The notes under the pieces: generated by a model | Database searches by the model: none | What the model saw: only the letters and a program-made list of their open reading frames with translations | Told to the model about the DNA's origin: nothing | Made by a program: the position numbers and the translations under genes | Part shown: piece after piece, positions 48,482 through 58,349 of the stretch | Layout: every line of letters starts with the position of its first letter | Position numbering within the stretch: position 1 is the stretch's first letter | Source: Salinisphaera sp052044135 | Lineage (GTDB): Bacteria > Pseudomonadota > Gammaproteobacteria > Nevskiales > Salinisphaeraceae | DNA: 64,000 nucleotides | NCBI RefSeq assembly: GCF_052044135.1 | Contig: NZ_JBQDYF010000004.1 | Location: 1-64,000, forward strand | Direction: 5' to 3'

Positions 48482-49365
48482 TGACCGATATCGCGTCATC
48501 CCGTATGAGTTTGTCGGCGGCCGATGCCGGGAAGGGGGCGTCGGCCAGCCGCCGTCAGCGCATGCAACAGGTGGTCGAGAAGTTCGAAGGCATGCTGTGG
48601 AACGAGGTCGCGCAGGCCATGTCGTCGGTCAAGATGGGGCCGTCGACCACGGGCTATGGCGGCCAAGTCTACCAGCGCATGATGTGGCGCAAGGTGGCGA
48701 GCCAGGATTTTGCCGGGGCCGATCGCGCATTGACGCAAACCACCCTGTCTCAGTTGATGGGGCCACAGGCCGCATCTGCTCAGTCGGCGCAAGTGTCCGG
48801 CGCGCTCCCGGCTCAGGCGGGATCATCGGCGGCCAGCCCGGCCAGCCCGGCCATCTCGTCCAGCGCGCCGACACCGGCCAGTGACGCGTCATCATCCGAT
48901 CCGCAGTCATGGGTCCACAAGATATGGCATGAGATCAAGTCAGCAGCCGAGGCCTTGGGCGTGCCGGCCAAGGCACTGCTAGCTCAGGCGGCGCTGGAGA
49001 CCGGCTGGGGCCGGCACGCCACTGGACACAACCTGCTCGGCGTCAAGGCCCACGGTGGCGGGGATTCATTCGGCGCGTTCACCCACGAATTCCAGCAGGG
49101 CGTCATGCGCCGGGTGCGCTCGCAATTCCAGCAGTATCCCTCGGCCCGTCATGCGCTTCAGGATTTCGTCTCCGTACTTAAGAGCGGGCATGCGCAGGCG
49201 GTGGGCCAGGGCACCGTGTCGGGTTACGCCCGTGCCCTGCAGGACAGCGGCTATGCGACCGACCCGCGTTATGCCGCGAAAATCGAGGCGGTGGCGAACT
49301 CGCCGCGTATGCGCCAGATTATGGCCGCGGTTAAGAATTCGGGTTCGGTGACGAATAGAGGGTAG
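48478..49365 (+). CDS. flgJ: Rod-binding protein and peptidoglycan hydrolase FlgJ
   Basis: A 295-residue two-domain protein. The N-terminal rod-binding part has VVEKFEGMLWNEVAQAMSSV at residue 32 and GYGGQVYQRMMWRKVA near 60. A Ser/Ala/Pro linker (100-140) leads to a glucosaminidase (GH73) domain with LLAQAALETGWGRHATGHNL near 170, where the Glu of LETGWG is catalytic. FlgJ opens the wall for the rod. Since FlgJ has its own hydrolase domain here, the co-transcribed rlpA elsewhere is not needed for the same step. Confidence 0.95.
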   Translation: MMTDIASSRMSLSAADAGKGASASRRQRMQQVVEKFEGMLWNEVAQAMSSVKMGPSTTGYGGQVYQRMMWRKVASQDFAGADRALTQTTLSQLMGPQAASAQSAQVSGALPAQAGSSAASPASPAISSSAPTPASDASSSDPQSWVHKIWHEIKSAAEALGVPAKALLAQAALETGWGRHATGHNLLGVKAHGGGDSFGAFTHEFQQGVMRRVRSQFQQYPSARHALQDFVSVLKSGHAQAVGQGTVSGYARALQDSGYATDPRYAAKIEAVANSPRMRQIMAAVKNSGSVTNRG

Positions 49366-49409
49366 GTGGCAGCGTGTTCGTCGCGGCCGTTTTTACGAGG
49401 TAGGACATC

Positions 49410-51344
49410 ATGGCAGGACTCAGCGGCGTATTAGGAACGGATTTGAGCGGTCTCGAAGCCTATCGCTCGGCGCTCAATGCCATATCCGAGAATGTCAGCA
49501 ATGCGAATACCACCGGCTACGCAAAGCGCACGGCTGCACTGGCCACGCGCTATGAAGGCGTCGATCAGGCGGCCGGCACCGGGGTCAACGTCACCGGCAT
49601 CAACCGCAGCGTCAGCCAGTTCGCCAATACCCGGCTGCGTGCGGCCAATGCCAGCCAGGGACAGGCCGATTCACTGGTCAATGCGCTGACCAACCTGCAA
49701 TCAAACTTCAGTTCATCCGGCGGTATTTCCAGCAGCCTCAATCAGTTCTTCTCCGATGCCAAGGCGGTCGGTTCCAACCCCTCCGACATCCCGACACGCC
49801 AGACCTTGATCGCCGACGGTCAGCAGTTGACCGGCACGTTCAACACGTTGTCGCAAAGTGTCAGCGGCAGCATATCCAGCCTGTCGCAGCAGGGCGCGAA
49901 TCTGACCCAGCAGGCCAACCAGATCGTGCAGAACCTCGCGCAGATCAACCAGTCGCTTCGCAATCGCTCGGGACAGAATACGAATGCATTGCTGGATCAG
50001 CAATCGGCCGCGCTGCAGAAGCTTTCGGCGCTCGTTGGGGTGAATGTGATCCGGCATGCCAACGGTACGGTACGCCTCGGGGTGCGCGGCCATGTGCTGC
50101 TCAACGGCTCCGGCGCCAAGGCAATGCAGTTCATCGACTTGCCGGGGCAGGCGCCGGTCGTTCAGCTGAGCGACGGCCACACGATTCCCAGCGGCGCCTT
50201 GACCGGCCAGATCGGCGGGGTGCTCAAGGCGCAGACACAGGCCAGCCAACAGCTGCAGCAAGTCAATCGTTTCGCCGCGATCACGGCAAGCGTGATCAAC
50301 GGCCAGCAGGCGCAGGGTTTGAATCTCAACGGCAACCAGGGCAGCCCCCTGATGACGCTGCCCACGCCCTCGATTGTGCCGCAGAGCAGCAACAGTGGCA
50401 GTGAAACCCTGTCAGCTACGCTCAATGATCCGACGCAACTGCCCAGCAACGGCGGTCCGTTCCAGCTGACCTACAACGGCAGCAACTGGCAGGCCACGAA
50501 CCAGGTCAGCGGCAAGACGCAGAATGTCGGATCCGGCAGCGCGCTCAACTTCGACGGCATTCAGGTCGCGGTGTCGGGCAGTGCAACGTCGGGTGACAGT
50601 TTCACCATCGATCCGGTGAACGGTGCCGCCGCCAATATCCAGATGACAACTGCGGATCCGAAGGCGATCGCCGCGGCGGCCCCTTATGTCGGTGAAGCCG
50701 GTACCTACGGCGCGACCGGCGCCCTCAACAACAACAACGCCGGCAATGGCACGGTTTCCGCGGGACACACGACCACCAGCCTGCCGTTGGGCGCAGCCAT
50801 GGTTGGCTCCAGCTATTTCGGCCAGAGCCTGCAGGTCAAGTTCACTTCAAGCAGCAACTACAAGGTTGTGCAGCCCTCGACCGGAACGACCGTGTCCACC
50901 GGCACATTTTCGCCAAGTAGCGGCGGGGCAGTTGACATCAACTATCCCGGTGCGAGCCCGGCGCCATACTGGCAGATGAATATCCAGGGCACGCCCGCGG
51001 CCGGCGACAGCTTCACGCTCTCACCCGGCGGCACCCAAAGCGGCGAAAACGCCGATGCGCTGGGTGCGCTCCAGAGTGCCGCTACGGTGCAGGGGGCGAG
51101 TCTCACCGATGCTTGGTCGCAGGTCACGGCCCAGGTCGGCACGTCAGTACAGGCAGCACAGAACAGCCAGGCCAACGCGAAGGCCAGCGTTCAGAGTGCG
51201 CAGCAGGCCCAGAGTGCGGTCTCCGGTGTATCACTTGACCAGCAGGCCGGGGATATCCAGCGTTTCTCTCAGGCCTATCAGGCGTCGGCCAAGGCGATTT
51301 CCACCGTCAACCAATTATTCCAGACCCTGCTCAGCGCCACCTAG
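49410..51344 (+). CDS. flgK: Hook-filament junction protein FlgK
   Basis: A 644-residue hook-associated protein 1, longer than in E. coli (547), with the extra length in the Ser/Gly-rich middle. SGLEAYRSALNAISENVSNA near residue 12 with NTTGYAKRTA, GTGVNVTGINRSVSQFANTR near 56, and the C-terminal SLDQQAGDIQRFSQAYQASA near 610 are the FlgK marks. GAGGTAGGA precedes ATG 49410. Confidence 0.95.
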   Translation: MAGLSGVLGTDLSGLEAYRSALNAISENVSNANTTGYAKRTAALATRYEGVDQAAGTGVNVTGINRSVSQFANTRLRAANASQGQADSLVNALTNLQSNFSSSGGISSSLNQFFSDAKAVGSNPSDIPTRQTLIADGQQLTGTFNTLSQSVSGSISSLSQQGANLTQQANQIVQNLAQINQSLRNRSGQNTNALLDQQSAALQKLSALVGVNVIRHANGTVRLGVRGHVLLNGSGAKAMQFIDLPGQAPVVQLSDGHTIPSGALTGQIGGVLKAQTQASQQLQQVNRFAAITASVINGQQAQGLNLNGNQGSPLMTLPTPSIVPQSSNSGSETLSATLNDPTQLPSNGGPFQLTYNGSNWQATNQVSGKTQNVGSGSALNFDGIQVAVSGSATSGDSFTIDPVNGAAANIQMTTADPKAIAAAAPYVGEAGTYGATGALNNNNAGNGTVSAGHTTTSLPLGAAMVGSSYFGQSLQVKFTSSSNYKVVQPSTGTTVSTGTFSPSSGGAVDINYPGASPAPYWQMNIQGTPAAGDSFTLSPGGTQSGENADALGALQSAATVQGASLTDAWSQVTAQVGTSVQAAQNSQANAKASVQSAQQAQSAVSGVSLDQQAGDIQRFSQAYQASAKAISTVNQLFQTLLSAT

Positions 51345-51372
51345 TGCGGCCAGGACCTTAGAGAGATTCGTC

Positions 51373-52593
51373 ATGCGTATCACCTCACAGACGTTTTACC
51401 GCAACACGCTCAACGGCATTGAGCAGCAGCGTGGCACGGTCAGTAAGCTCAACCAGGAGCTCGCCAGCGGCAAGTCGGTTTCCAAACCGTCCGATGGACC
51501 CGTGGCCTACGCGAGCGCACAGCGGGTGCAGGCCAATTCGCAGGCCCTGTCGCAGTACACCGCGGACAACTCGACGTTGAGCAACCAACTGAATCTCGGC
51601 AGCTCGACGCTCAATGAGACCCTCACGCTGTTGTCGAATGTGCAATCCATTACCCTGCAGGCGCTCAATGGCAGCACCAGTTCGAGCAACCGGGCCGCAT
51701 TGGCCAAGCAGGTGACCTCGGCCAAGCAGCAGATGCTGAGTCTGGCGAACACCCAGAGTAACGGGCGCTATCTGTTCGCCGGCACCGCCGGGGCCAAGCA
51801 GCCGTTCACGCAGGACGCCGCCGGCAACGTCAGCTATGACGGCGATGGCGGGAGCGGGTCGACTCACATCTCCACCAACCGGGCAGTCACGAGTGTGTTG
51901 TCCGGCACGGTCTTCGCCAGTGTGCCCCAGGGCAATGGCTACGGGACCGTGAGCGCGGCGGCATCGAACACCGGGGATGCCACCCTGTCGCTGACCGGCA
52001 TTACCAATCAGTCGGCGGCGTCTTCGTTTCGTCAGAGCGGCGGCGCGTACACGATCCAGATCGCCAGCAGCGGCACCAGTCCGTCGGGGCTGGCGTACAC
52101 GGTTCAGCAGGGCGGCTCCACCGTGTCATCCGGCAATTTCTCCCAGGACATGAGCCTTCAACTCGGGGGCATGAACGTCAAGTGGAGCGGGTCGCCCCAG
52201 GCCGGCGACCAGTTCTCGCTCAACCCCAGCCGTCAGCAGAGCGTTTTCACTACCATCGACAACCTGAGCCAGGCGTTGTCGCAGTCGACCGGCAGCGGCG
52301 CGCAACGCGCCCAGGCCAACCAGAAGATCAATTCGGTGCTCTCGAATCTGAACCAGACCCGGACGCGCATGCTCTCACAGCAAGCCACGATCGGGGTGAG
52401 TCTGCGCGCGATCAACAATGCGAACAATCGCAATGCCACGATCCAGACTAATGACCAGCAGACCATTTCGTCGGCGACTGACGCGAATATCCCGAAGGTC
52501 ATCACCGCGCTGAATCAGCATCAGAATGCCTTGACCGACGCCATGAAGGCCTTCGGATCGGTCAGCCAGTTGAGTCTGTTCAAGTACCTGTAA
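51373..52593 (+). CDS. flgL: Hook-filament junction protein FlgL
   Basis: A 406-residue hook-associated protein 3. MRITSQTFYRNTLNGIEQQR at the start, LNQELASGKSVSKPSDGPVA near 28 (the flagellin-like mark), and ANTQSNGRYLFAGTAGAKQP near 134 identify FlgL. It joins the junction to the filament. It is longer than E. coli FlgL (317) by an insertion in the central domain (180-300). ATG 51373 lies 28 bp after flgK. The next gene starts 16 bp after its stop. Confidence 0.95.
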   Translation: MRITSQTFYRNTLNGIEQQRGTVSKLNQELASGKSVSKPSDGPVAYASAQRVQANSQALSQYTADNSTLSNQLNLGSSTLNETLTLLSNVQSITLQALNGSTSSSNRAALAKQVTSAKQQMLSLANTQSNGRYLFAGTAGAKQPFTQDAAGNVSYDGDGGSGSTHISTNRAVTSVLSGTVFASVPQGNGYGTVSAAASNTGDATLSLTGITNQSAASSFRQSGGAYTIQIASSGTSPSGLAYTVQQGGSTVSSGNFSQDMSLQLGGMNVKWSGSPQAGDQFSLNPSRQQSVFTTIDNLSQALSQSTGSGAQRAQANQKINSVLSNLNQTRTRMLSQQATIGVSLRAINNANNRNATIQTNDQQTISSATDANIPKVITALNQHQNALTDAMKAFGSVSQLSLFKYL

Positions 52594-52609
52594 CCCTATC
52601 GGAGGCCTC

Positions 52610-55600
52610 ATGTCGAAGGCGCTATTGATCGCGAGCTATTACCGCAGTGGCACATCGGCGCTATCGGGCACGCTCAACCTTGCCGGCGTGGATATGGTTC
52701 GGAGCGCCGAACAGAATGAGCACAATCCGCGGGGTTATTTCGAGAACCCCGCGCTGATCAAGCTCGACATCAAGATTCTCGAGCGCCTGTCGCGCCACTG
52801 GTCCGATGTCCGGCTGATGCCAGAGGAATGGTCGCAACGCCCTGATGCCGCCGCCGATACCCAGGCCATCGTGCGCGAGTTGAAACAGCATCACGCCGAC
52901 TCCCCGGTGTGGGCGGTCAAGCATCCGCATCTGTGTCGATTGCTGCCGATCTATGAAGACGCCGCCCGGCGGGTCAGCGGCACGGACCCCGGTATCATCC
53001 AGATCTATCGCGACCCTTGGGTGGTGGCACACAGTCAACAGAAAAAGAACAACCTGTCCCGTTCGCACGCGCTGTTGCTCTGGGTCTCGCATGTGCTCGA
53101 TGCCGAGCGTTACAGCCGTCATCTGGACCGGGTGATGCTCGACTACGAATTGCTGGTCAAGGATTCCGCCCAGGCGATGCGCCGGATCAGCCATGAGCTC
53201 GGCTTCGCGTTTCCGAACCGGTCGCCGCAGGACTTACGCAAGATCGCGCAGTTCATCACGCCCAGCCTGCGCCGCTCGAGCCCGCTTGAGCGGGAGACGA
53301 CGCCCTCGATGTTGCGTGGCCTGGTCCAGGATGTCTGGGATGCCGCACTGGAACGCGCCGCGCCTGAGGTGTTCGATGCGCTGCGTGGTCGGCTGGACGA
53401 GTATTGCACGCTGATCGAGGAGCTGGGGGCGAGCGGCCTTCCCGTGACCCCCCATGTGGGCGGGCCGCGCGACGCCCAGACGCCGCCCGCGAACGAAGCG
53501 TCCCGCGAGCACACCGACGGCTCGACGCTGCGGCCGTCCGAGCGTACTGACATCGCCGAGCGCGAACGGCTGGAAGCCGACGCCGCGCGCAGGCCGGAAC
53601 TGCCGACGATCGGCGTGGTGGTGGCCGTGCCGGCTGGGCGCGTCGAGGCCGCGTTCGAGACTGAACAGTCGCTGGCCAACCAGTGGCGATCGGCCACCGA
53701 AATCCGCTACGTGACCGTCGATCCGGACGCCCCCACGCGGGCCGGCTGGCATGCCGTCGATGCCGAATCCGAATCGCTGCTCGCGGCGGTGGGGTGGCAT
53801 CTGCTGGATCTGCCCTGCGACTACGTTGCGGTCATTGACGCCGGCGACACTATCGAGCCCGATGCCTGTCTGCGCCTGGGGCTGTATGCGAACGCCGCTA
53901 ATTTGCCGACACTCATCTATACCGACGAGATCGTCGGGAACGACCGCGACCCCTGGGTGCGCTATAAGCCCGATTTCGATATCGAACGCCTGCGCGGGCT
54001 TCATTATATCGGTAGCTGGGTCTGGATCGAGCGCGCCTTCATCCAGGCCAGTGGCACGCTCGACGCCGCGATGCCCGGTGCCGAAGATCTCGACTTGGTG
54101 TTGCGCGCCTACGATGATGGCAGGGCCATCCGCCGGCTGCCGGAAGCGCTTTATACGCGGGCGCCTCACAGCCTGCGCGAGCCGGTGGCGACCGATATCC
54201 TGCGACAGAATGTCCGCACCGCGCTCGATGCCCACCTGGCGCGACAGGATCAGGTCGGGCAGATCGAATGGCATGACGGGGCCATTCCGGGCTCAATGGT
54301 GCCCCGGCATCAGCCAGTGGATCAGCCGTTGTCGATGATTCTGCTCTGCGATAATTCGGACGACCAGCATGCGTCGGATCTAGTCGCTGAACGGCTTTCT
54401 GGTTTGTTGTCCGCGCTGCCTATCGAACACTTGGTCTGTGCCGGCACCACGACAGGCATGGCGCCGGCTATCCGCGATGCGGTGGATACCTTGTCCGGTA
54501 CCGACAGCCTGCCGCCTAACTTTCATGTCGTCGTCACCGACGACGAGACCGGAATGCTGGCGAATATCGCCGGTATTGTGGGTAACGAGAGCGTGGTCTT
54601 CCTGGCGTTAGATGCCAACACCGAAGACCCGACATGGCTTGGGCACATGCAGGCGAAGGTGGCAGCTCCGGGCAGCGATATCGGGCTGGTCGGCGCGCGC
54701 GCCGACTATCCGGACGATGCCGCCGAATGGCGTATGGCAGGGCCGTTGCTGGCGGGCGCCAGCGGCGGCGTTGGCATCGTCGGCCTCGGGCATACCGCCG
54801 GGGATCCCGGTCCGGGCGGCTGGTTGCTCGGTCCGCAGCAGGCCGATGGCGTGGCGCCCCCCTGTCTGGCAATTCGCGGCGAACTGTTCAGAGGGCTGGA
54901 CTTCGACACGGAGCTGTCCGGTGCCGCTCTCTGGCTGGATCTGTCACGCCAGGTCGCCCGTCAGGGCTACCGCGTGGTCTGGGACGGCTCGGTGAGCGTG
55001 CAATGCCCGACGGTGCCGGCTTACGCCCAGCCCAACGATAGCAACCGGCAGAGCCGCCTTCGTCAGTGGCTTGCTGTGGGCGGCAGTGATTATCATCACC
55101 CCGCGCTCGCGCTGCAGGGGGAGTTGCTATCAACCACCGCTTCCGGCCTGGTGCCGCCGGTGCCGCGGACCGCACCGTACGCGCTATTGAGTGGTTCCAT
55201 CGAGGGCGCCGAGCTCGCGGTTGAATGGTTGCGGGCCACGCGCATGAGCGGCCAAACCCTGGCGGGTTGGGCGCCGGAGCCTATCACGGCCGGCGAATTG
55301 CGCCGGCTCGCCCCCGAAGCCTGGTTGCGGATCAATCCGGAATCCGAGATTCCCGAAGACGACGCCCCCGGCTGGCGTGCTCTGTACTCGCGTCCGCCCC
55401 GGGACTATGCGCCGCTCAAGGCGATCGCGGCCCAGGCCGAGCGGGTCTACGCGACGTCGCCCGTGCTGGGCGACATCCTGCGCAAACAGTCCTACAACCG
55501 GATTCAGCCCGAGTTGGTGTTGCCGCGTCTTTCCTCGCGGTTGTGGGCAGAGGTGGCCGATCTCGAGATTCGCGGTCGGAGTGCTATCCGTGTGCTCTGG

Positions 55601-56098
55601 GTGGATGAGGGGGAGCCGCCGGACTGGATCACCGAACTGATGACGCAGATGCAGAACGTCAGCTGGTTCGTGGTACAAAGCGGTGAACGCACTTATAACG
55701 GTCCGATTGCTACGCGTGCGGCCCCGACGGACGAAGTGGGCTGGCGCGATCTGTTCGTCGAGGCGGCACCGCACCTGGTCATTCGTCCGGCCGGCGAGGC
55801 CACGTGGATGGACTGTCAGTTGCTGCTCCGTGGCGCGGCTGTCGGCGCGGCGCTGGTCGCCGATGAGCGGTTACATTGGATCGAGGCGCTCCCCGTGGAG
55901 AGCGTGGGCACGCGGTTCAAGGACTGGAAGCGCACCCTCGATCGGCTGACGGGCGATACCGAAGCGCTGCTCGAAACTGGGCGCCAGGCCCGCAAGGCCC
56001 TGGAACAAATCGGATGGCTGGAAGACGTGTCACCCGAGACATTTCTACTCGACGATGCGTCGTCATCGTCTGAGGGGGCGTACCGGAAGATCGGATGA
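52610..56098 (+). CDS. Sulfotransferase-glycosyltransferase fusion, probable flagellin modification
   Basis: A 1162-residue multi-domain protein. Residues 1-260 look like a PAPS-dependent sulfotransferase: SYYRSGTSAL (9-18) fits the 5'-phosphosulfate loop and IYRDPWVVAHS (132-142) the 3'-phosphate motif. Residues 330-560 resemble a family 2 glycosyltransferase: DYVAVIDAGDTIEPDAC near 404, YTDEI near 440, WVRYKPDFDIERLRGLHYIG after it, and PGAEDLDLVLRAYDDG near 488. A weaker second GT2-like unit is at 580-810. The C-terminal part (990-1150) has the look of a GT4 half (IRVLWVDEGEPP, then EAAPHLVIRP). It lies 16 bp after flgL and overlaps flgA, where flagellin-glycosylation genes lie in other bacteria. 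The target is inferred. SD GGAGG precedes ATG 52610. Confidence 0.72.
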   Translation: MSKALLIASYYRSGTSALSGTLNLAGVDMVRSAEQNEHNPRGYFENPALIKLDIKILERLSRHWSDVRLMPEEWSQRPDAAADTQAIVRELKQHHADSPVWAVKHPHLCRLLPIYEDAARRVSGTDPGIIQIYRDPWVVAHSQQKKNNLSRSHALLLWVSHVLDAERYSRHLDRVMLDYELLVKDSAQAMRRISHELGFAFPNRSPQDLRKIAQFITPSLRRSSPLERETTPSMLRGLVQDVWDAALERAAPEVFDALRGRLDEYCTLIEELGASGLPVTPHVGGPRDAQTPPANEASREHTDGSTLRPSERTDIAERERLEADAARRPELPTIGVVVAVPAGRVEAAFETEQSLANQWRSATEIRYVTVDPDAPTRAGWHAVDAESESLLAAVGWHLLDLPCDYVAVIDAGDTIEPDACLRLGLYANAANLPTLIYTDEIVGNDRDPWVRYKPDFDIERLRGLHYIGSWVWIERAFIQASGTLDAAMPGAEDLDLVLRAYDDGRAIRRLPEALYTRAPHSLREPVATDILRQNVRTALDAHLARQDQVGQIEWHDGAIPGSMVPRHQPVDQPLSMILLCDNSDDQHASDLVAERLSGLLSALPIEHLVCAGTTTGMAPAIRDAVDTLSGTDSLPPNFHVVVTDDETGMLANIAGIVGNESVVFLALDANTEDPTWLGHMQAKVAAPGSDIGLVGARADYPDDAAEWRMAGPLLAGASGGVGIVGLGHTAGDPGPGGWLLGPQQADGVAPPCLAIRGELFRGLDFDTELSGAALWLDLSRQVARQGYRVVWDGSVSVQCPTVPAYAQPNDSNRQSRLRQWLAVGGSDYHHPALALQGELLSTTASGLVPPVPRTAPYALLSGSIEGAELAVEWLRATRMSGQTLAGWAPEPITAGELRRLAPEAWLRINPESEIPEDDAPGWRALYSRPPRDYAPLKAIAAQAERVYATSPVLGDILRKQSYNRIQPELVLPRLSSRLWAEVADLEIRGRSAIRVLWVDEGEPPDWITELMTQMQNVSWFVVQSGERTYNGPIATRAAPTDEVGWRDLFVEAAPHLVIRPAGEATWMDCQLLLRGAAVGAALVADERLHWIEALPVESVGTRFKDWKRTLDRLTGDTEALLETGRQARKALEQIGWLEDVSPETFLLDDASSSSEGAYRKIG

Positions 56099-56790
56099 AT
56101 AGGGGGCTTCAACGAGGGTTCGCCTGCGTCCTGGTGCTGATGCTGTTCGGCGTGGTCGGTACGGCGTCGGCAGGGGCTGCCGCTCGCCACGATCGAATCC
56201 AACGCCGCATCCAGCAGGTCGTGGAAAACCAGGCGCCCGGCCATCGGGCCCATGTTGGCTCTCTCAACGCCCTGACGCAGATGAAGCCGTGCCATGCGCC
56301 GTTACAGATGCGTCTCTATGGGCAGGGCACTTATCGCAATATGCGCGTCAGCTGTCCGGATCAGGGATGGCAGCTTTATGTGCCGGTGACGCTGACTTCA
56401 TTGGCTCGAATCGCCGTAGCGGCCCATGATCTGCCAGCTGGCACGCCGCTCACCAAATCGGACCTCAAGCTGGTCCGGTCGTCAGCCGGGCAAGGCGATA
56501 GTCACCAGGTCGCGCATAGCCTGAAATCGGCCCTTGGCAAGACGCTGACAGCGCCCGTTTCTGCCGGCACGCCGATTCGCCTATCGAGTCTTGCCCAGCC
56601 CGTCCGGATTCATGCCGGCCAGCAGGTGACCGTGCATGTCCGTTCCGAGGCTGTATCAGTCGAGGCCACAGCCATCGCATTGCAGCAGGGTCGTGTCGGG
56701 CAATCGATCCTGGTCAAGAACCCGAGTTCAGGCAAACGGTACCGGGTCGAAGTGACGAGCCACGGCGTGATCGATAACCTTTCAGGCTGA
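56095..56790 (+). CDS. flgA: P-ring assembly chaperone FlgA
   Basis: A 231-residue periplasmic protein. The signal peptide is at 1-25. The SAF-like part begins near residue 100 (RIAVAAHDLPAGTPLTKSDL), with GKTLTAPVSAGTPIRLSSLA near 148 and the family ending GQSILVKNPSSGKRYRVEV and GVIDNLSG. FlgA helps FlgI form the P-ring. Its ATG overlaps the stop of the fusion gene (ATGA), closing the flgB operon. A broken copy of this gene lies at 58350-58793. Confidence 0.92.
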   Translation: MNRGLQRGFACVLVLMLFGVVGTASAGAAARHDRIQRRIQQVVENQAPGHRAHVGSLNALTQMKPCHAPLQMRLYGQGTYRNMRVSCPDQGWQLYVPVTLTSLARIAVAAHDLPAGTPLTKSDLKLVRSSAGQGDSHQVAHSLKSALGKTLTAPVSAGTPIRLSSLAQPVRIHAGQQVTVHVRSEAVSVEATAIALQQGRVGQSILVKNPSSGKRYRVEVTSHGVIDNLSG

Positions 56791-57465
56791 CAAGGCGGCG
56801 GAGACAGGGACCAGTGGCTGAGCGCAGCGCGTAGAGCGATGTCGCGCGCCTTTTTCCTGAATGTGCCAATGACGGATCGAGATGAGCGGTGTCGGCTGCT
56901 CGCATCCGCACTGATAGAGATAGGGTTGATCTGACGGGTGGGCCAAGTTTTAATGTCACTATGAGTAATAACAAGTAAACTACCGCCTTTGGCGGCGCGA
57001 CTCGACGAGGCTCTGCCTTTAGAGCCTGCCGCATGGTCGATCACCTCGTACCGAAAGATCGCAGCAGCGCGCCGAAAAGGTGGAGACGCCAACCCGAGTT
57101 CGCGCCGGCTCGGCTATGGCAAATAGGCGCGAATGCCCAGAGCTTTGAGTTGCCGACTCGAAAACTCGGGGTTGTGGTGATGGACTGCACGACCCACAGC
57201 GGCTCGCGTCATTGCTCGAAACGGCAACAGGCCCTAGATGCAACGTTGTCTTGACGCCAGGCGCCACCGACGAAAATGCCAGGGCCGGGAACTGGCAGTC
57301 ATCGATTCGGCATGGCGATATTTTATGCCGGATCCATAACCGTACGCGATCAGCGACGGAAATCTCTGGCACAGTGTCGTACCAGCACGAATCAATCTTT
57401 GGCGCGCGTGCCAGATCCCAAGCGGCAGCGCCGATGCCTTTATAATTGAGACGGGATCCGTTTCT
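56791..57465. other. Gap between flgA and PilZ gene
   Basis: No convincing gene in 675 bp. CCGCC-TTT-GGCGG at 56983-56995 and AGGCTCT-N6-AGAGCCT just after 57008 are small inverted repeats that may end the flgA transcript. TATAAT at 57441-57446 is a perfect -10 for the PilZ gene, without a good -35. Minus-strand frames covering 56610-57092 and 57019-57474 are open but match nothing I know and have poor coding character. Confidence 0.5.
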
Positions 57466-58203
57466 ATGGGCCAATCCACCGAGTTTTTTTCATCCGAAAA
57501 TGCCGTGAGCGGCACCGCGGCACGGGGGGTGCTGAACCGTCTGGCACAACTATCCGTGCGCGTGGACGTGATACGCGCAAACTTCGAGAACGTGGAACCA
57601 AGCCGAATTATCGATCTCATGATGCGCGGACGCGTCATGCAGCTTGAACTGGATCAACCGATAAACGCGTCTCACGCGACGCCGCGTCATAACATCGGCG
57701 ACGAATTGTCGTTGTACTGGTCGGATAACGGCATGCGCTACGGCGTCCGCGCCGTCGTGGCTGAGGTGCGCGAGGAGGAGGCTGGTCTCAGCTATCTGCT
57801 TGACGTCGACGATACCGTCTACCGGAAGCAGGAGGAGCGCGTTAACGATCGAATCCCGGTTGAGGCGGGTGACGGCTTGAAGGCCACTTTGTCCGCAGGC
57901 CGCAGGAGCACGCGGCTCAATCCCGTCGTAAAGGACATCAGCGCCAGCGGCATTCGGCTCTCGCTCTCAGTACGAGAAATCAACGCCGCCGAGCTTGAGC
58001 CTCGACTGAATGCAAAGCTGGCACTCACGCTACCGACGGCCAACGATCCGCTGCGCACCCACATCACCATCGCCTGGATGCAACAAATCAACGACCAAAG
58101 CTGCGATTTCGGTTGCTTCTGGCGCCAGCCGCCAGACATATTTTTAGAACCGCTCGAGCGTTTCATCGCCTTGTATACACAGGATGACGACTCGGAGCGA
58201 TGA
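57466..58203 (+). CDS. PilZ-domain protein
   Basis: A 245-residue protein with the same two-part layout as that at 16807-17556: an N-terminal YcgR-like barrel (about 30-120) and a PilZ domain. The c-di-GMP arginines are in QEERVNDRIPV (RxxxR) near residue 122, and DISASGIRLSL (DxSxxG) near 160. Both motifs are intact. It starts with FFSSENAVSG and ends in an acidic tail. With the other PilZ genes it places c-di-GMP control at both ends of the flagellar region. A perfect TATAAT lies 20 bases upstream of ATG 57466. Confidence 0.82.
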   Translation: MGQSTEFFSSENAVSGTAARGVLNRLAQLSVRVDVIRANFENVEPSRIIDLMMRGRVMQLELDQPINASHATPRHNIGDELSLYWSDNGMRYGVRAVVAEVREEEAGLSYLLDVDDTVYRKQEERVNDRIPVEAGDGLKATLSAGRRSTRLNPVVKDISASGIRLSLSVREINAAELEPRLNAKLALTLPTANDPLRTHITIAWMQQINDQSCDFGCFWRQPPDIFLEPLERFIALYTQDDDSER

Positions 58204-58349
58204 CCCGAGCCGGCAAGCCTGACTGATCCGCTCGTCCGGAGCGTCACCGGTTTACCCACAGGCTGAAAAACGTGCGGTGGCGCAAGCGCGCCAAGAGCCA
58301 GCCTGCGCGACCAGCCGCACCCCGCGGCGCTGGAAAGAACACTTCGTCG

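Noticed and set aside
57019..57474. Minus-strand 151-residue frame in the flgA-PilZ gap
   Set aside because: Rich in Cys, Ser and Arg without pattern; it would cover the TATAAT box of the PilZ gene. No family recognised.
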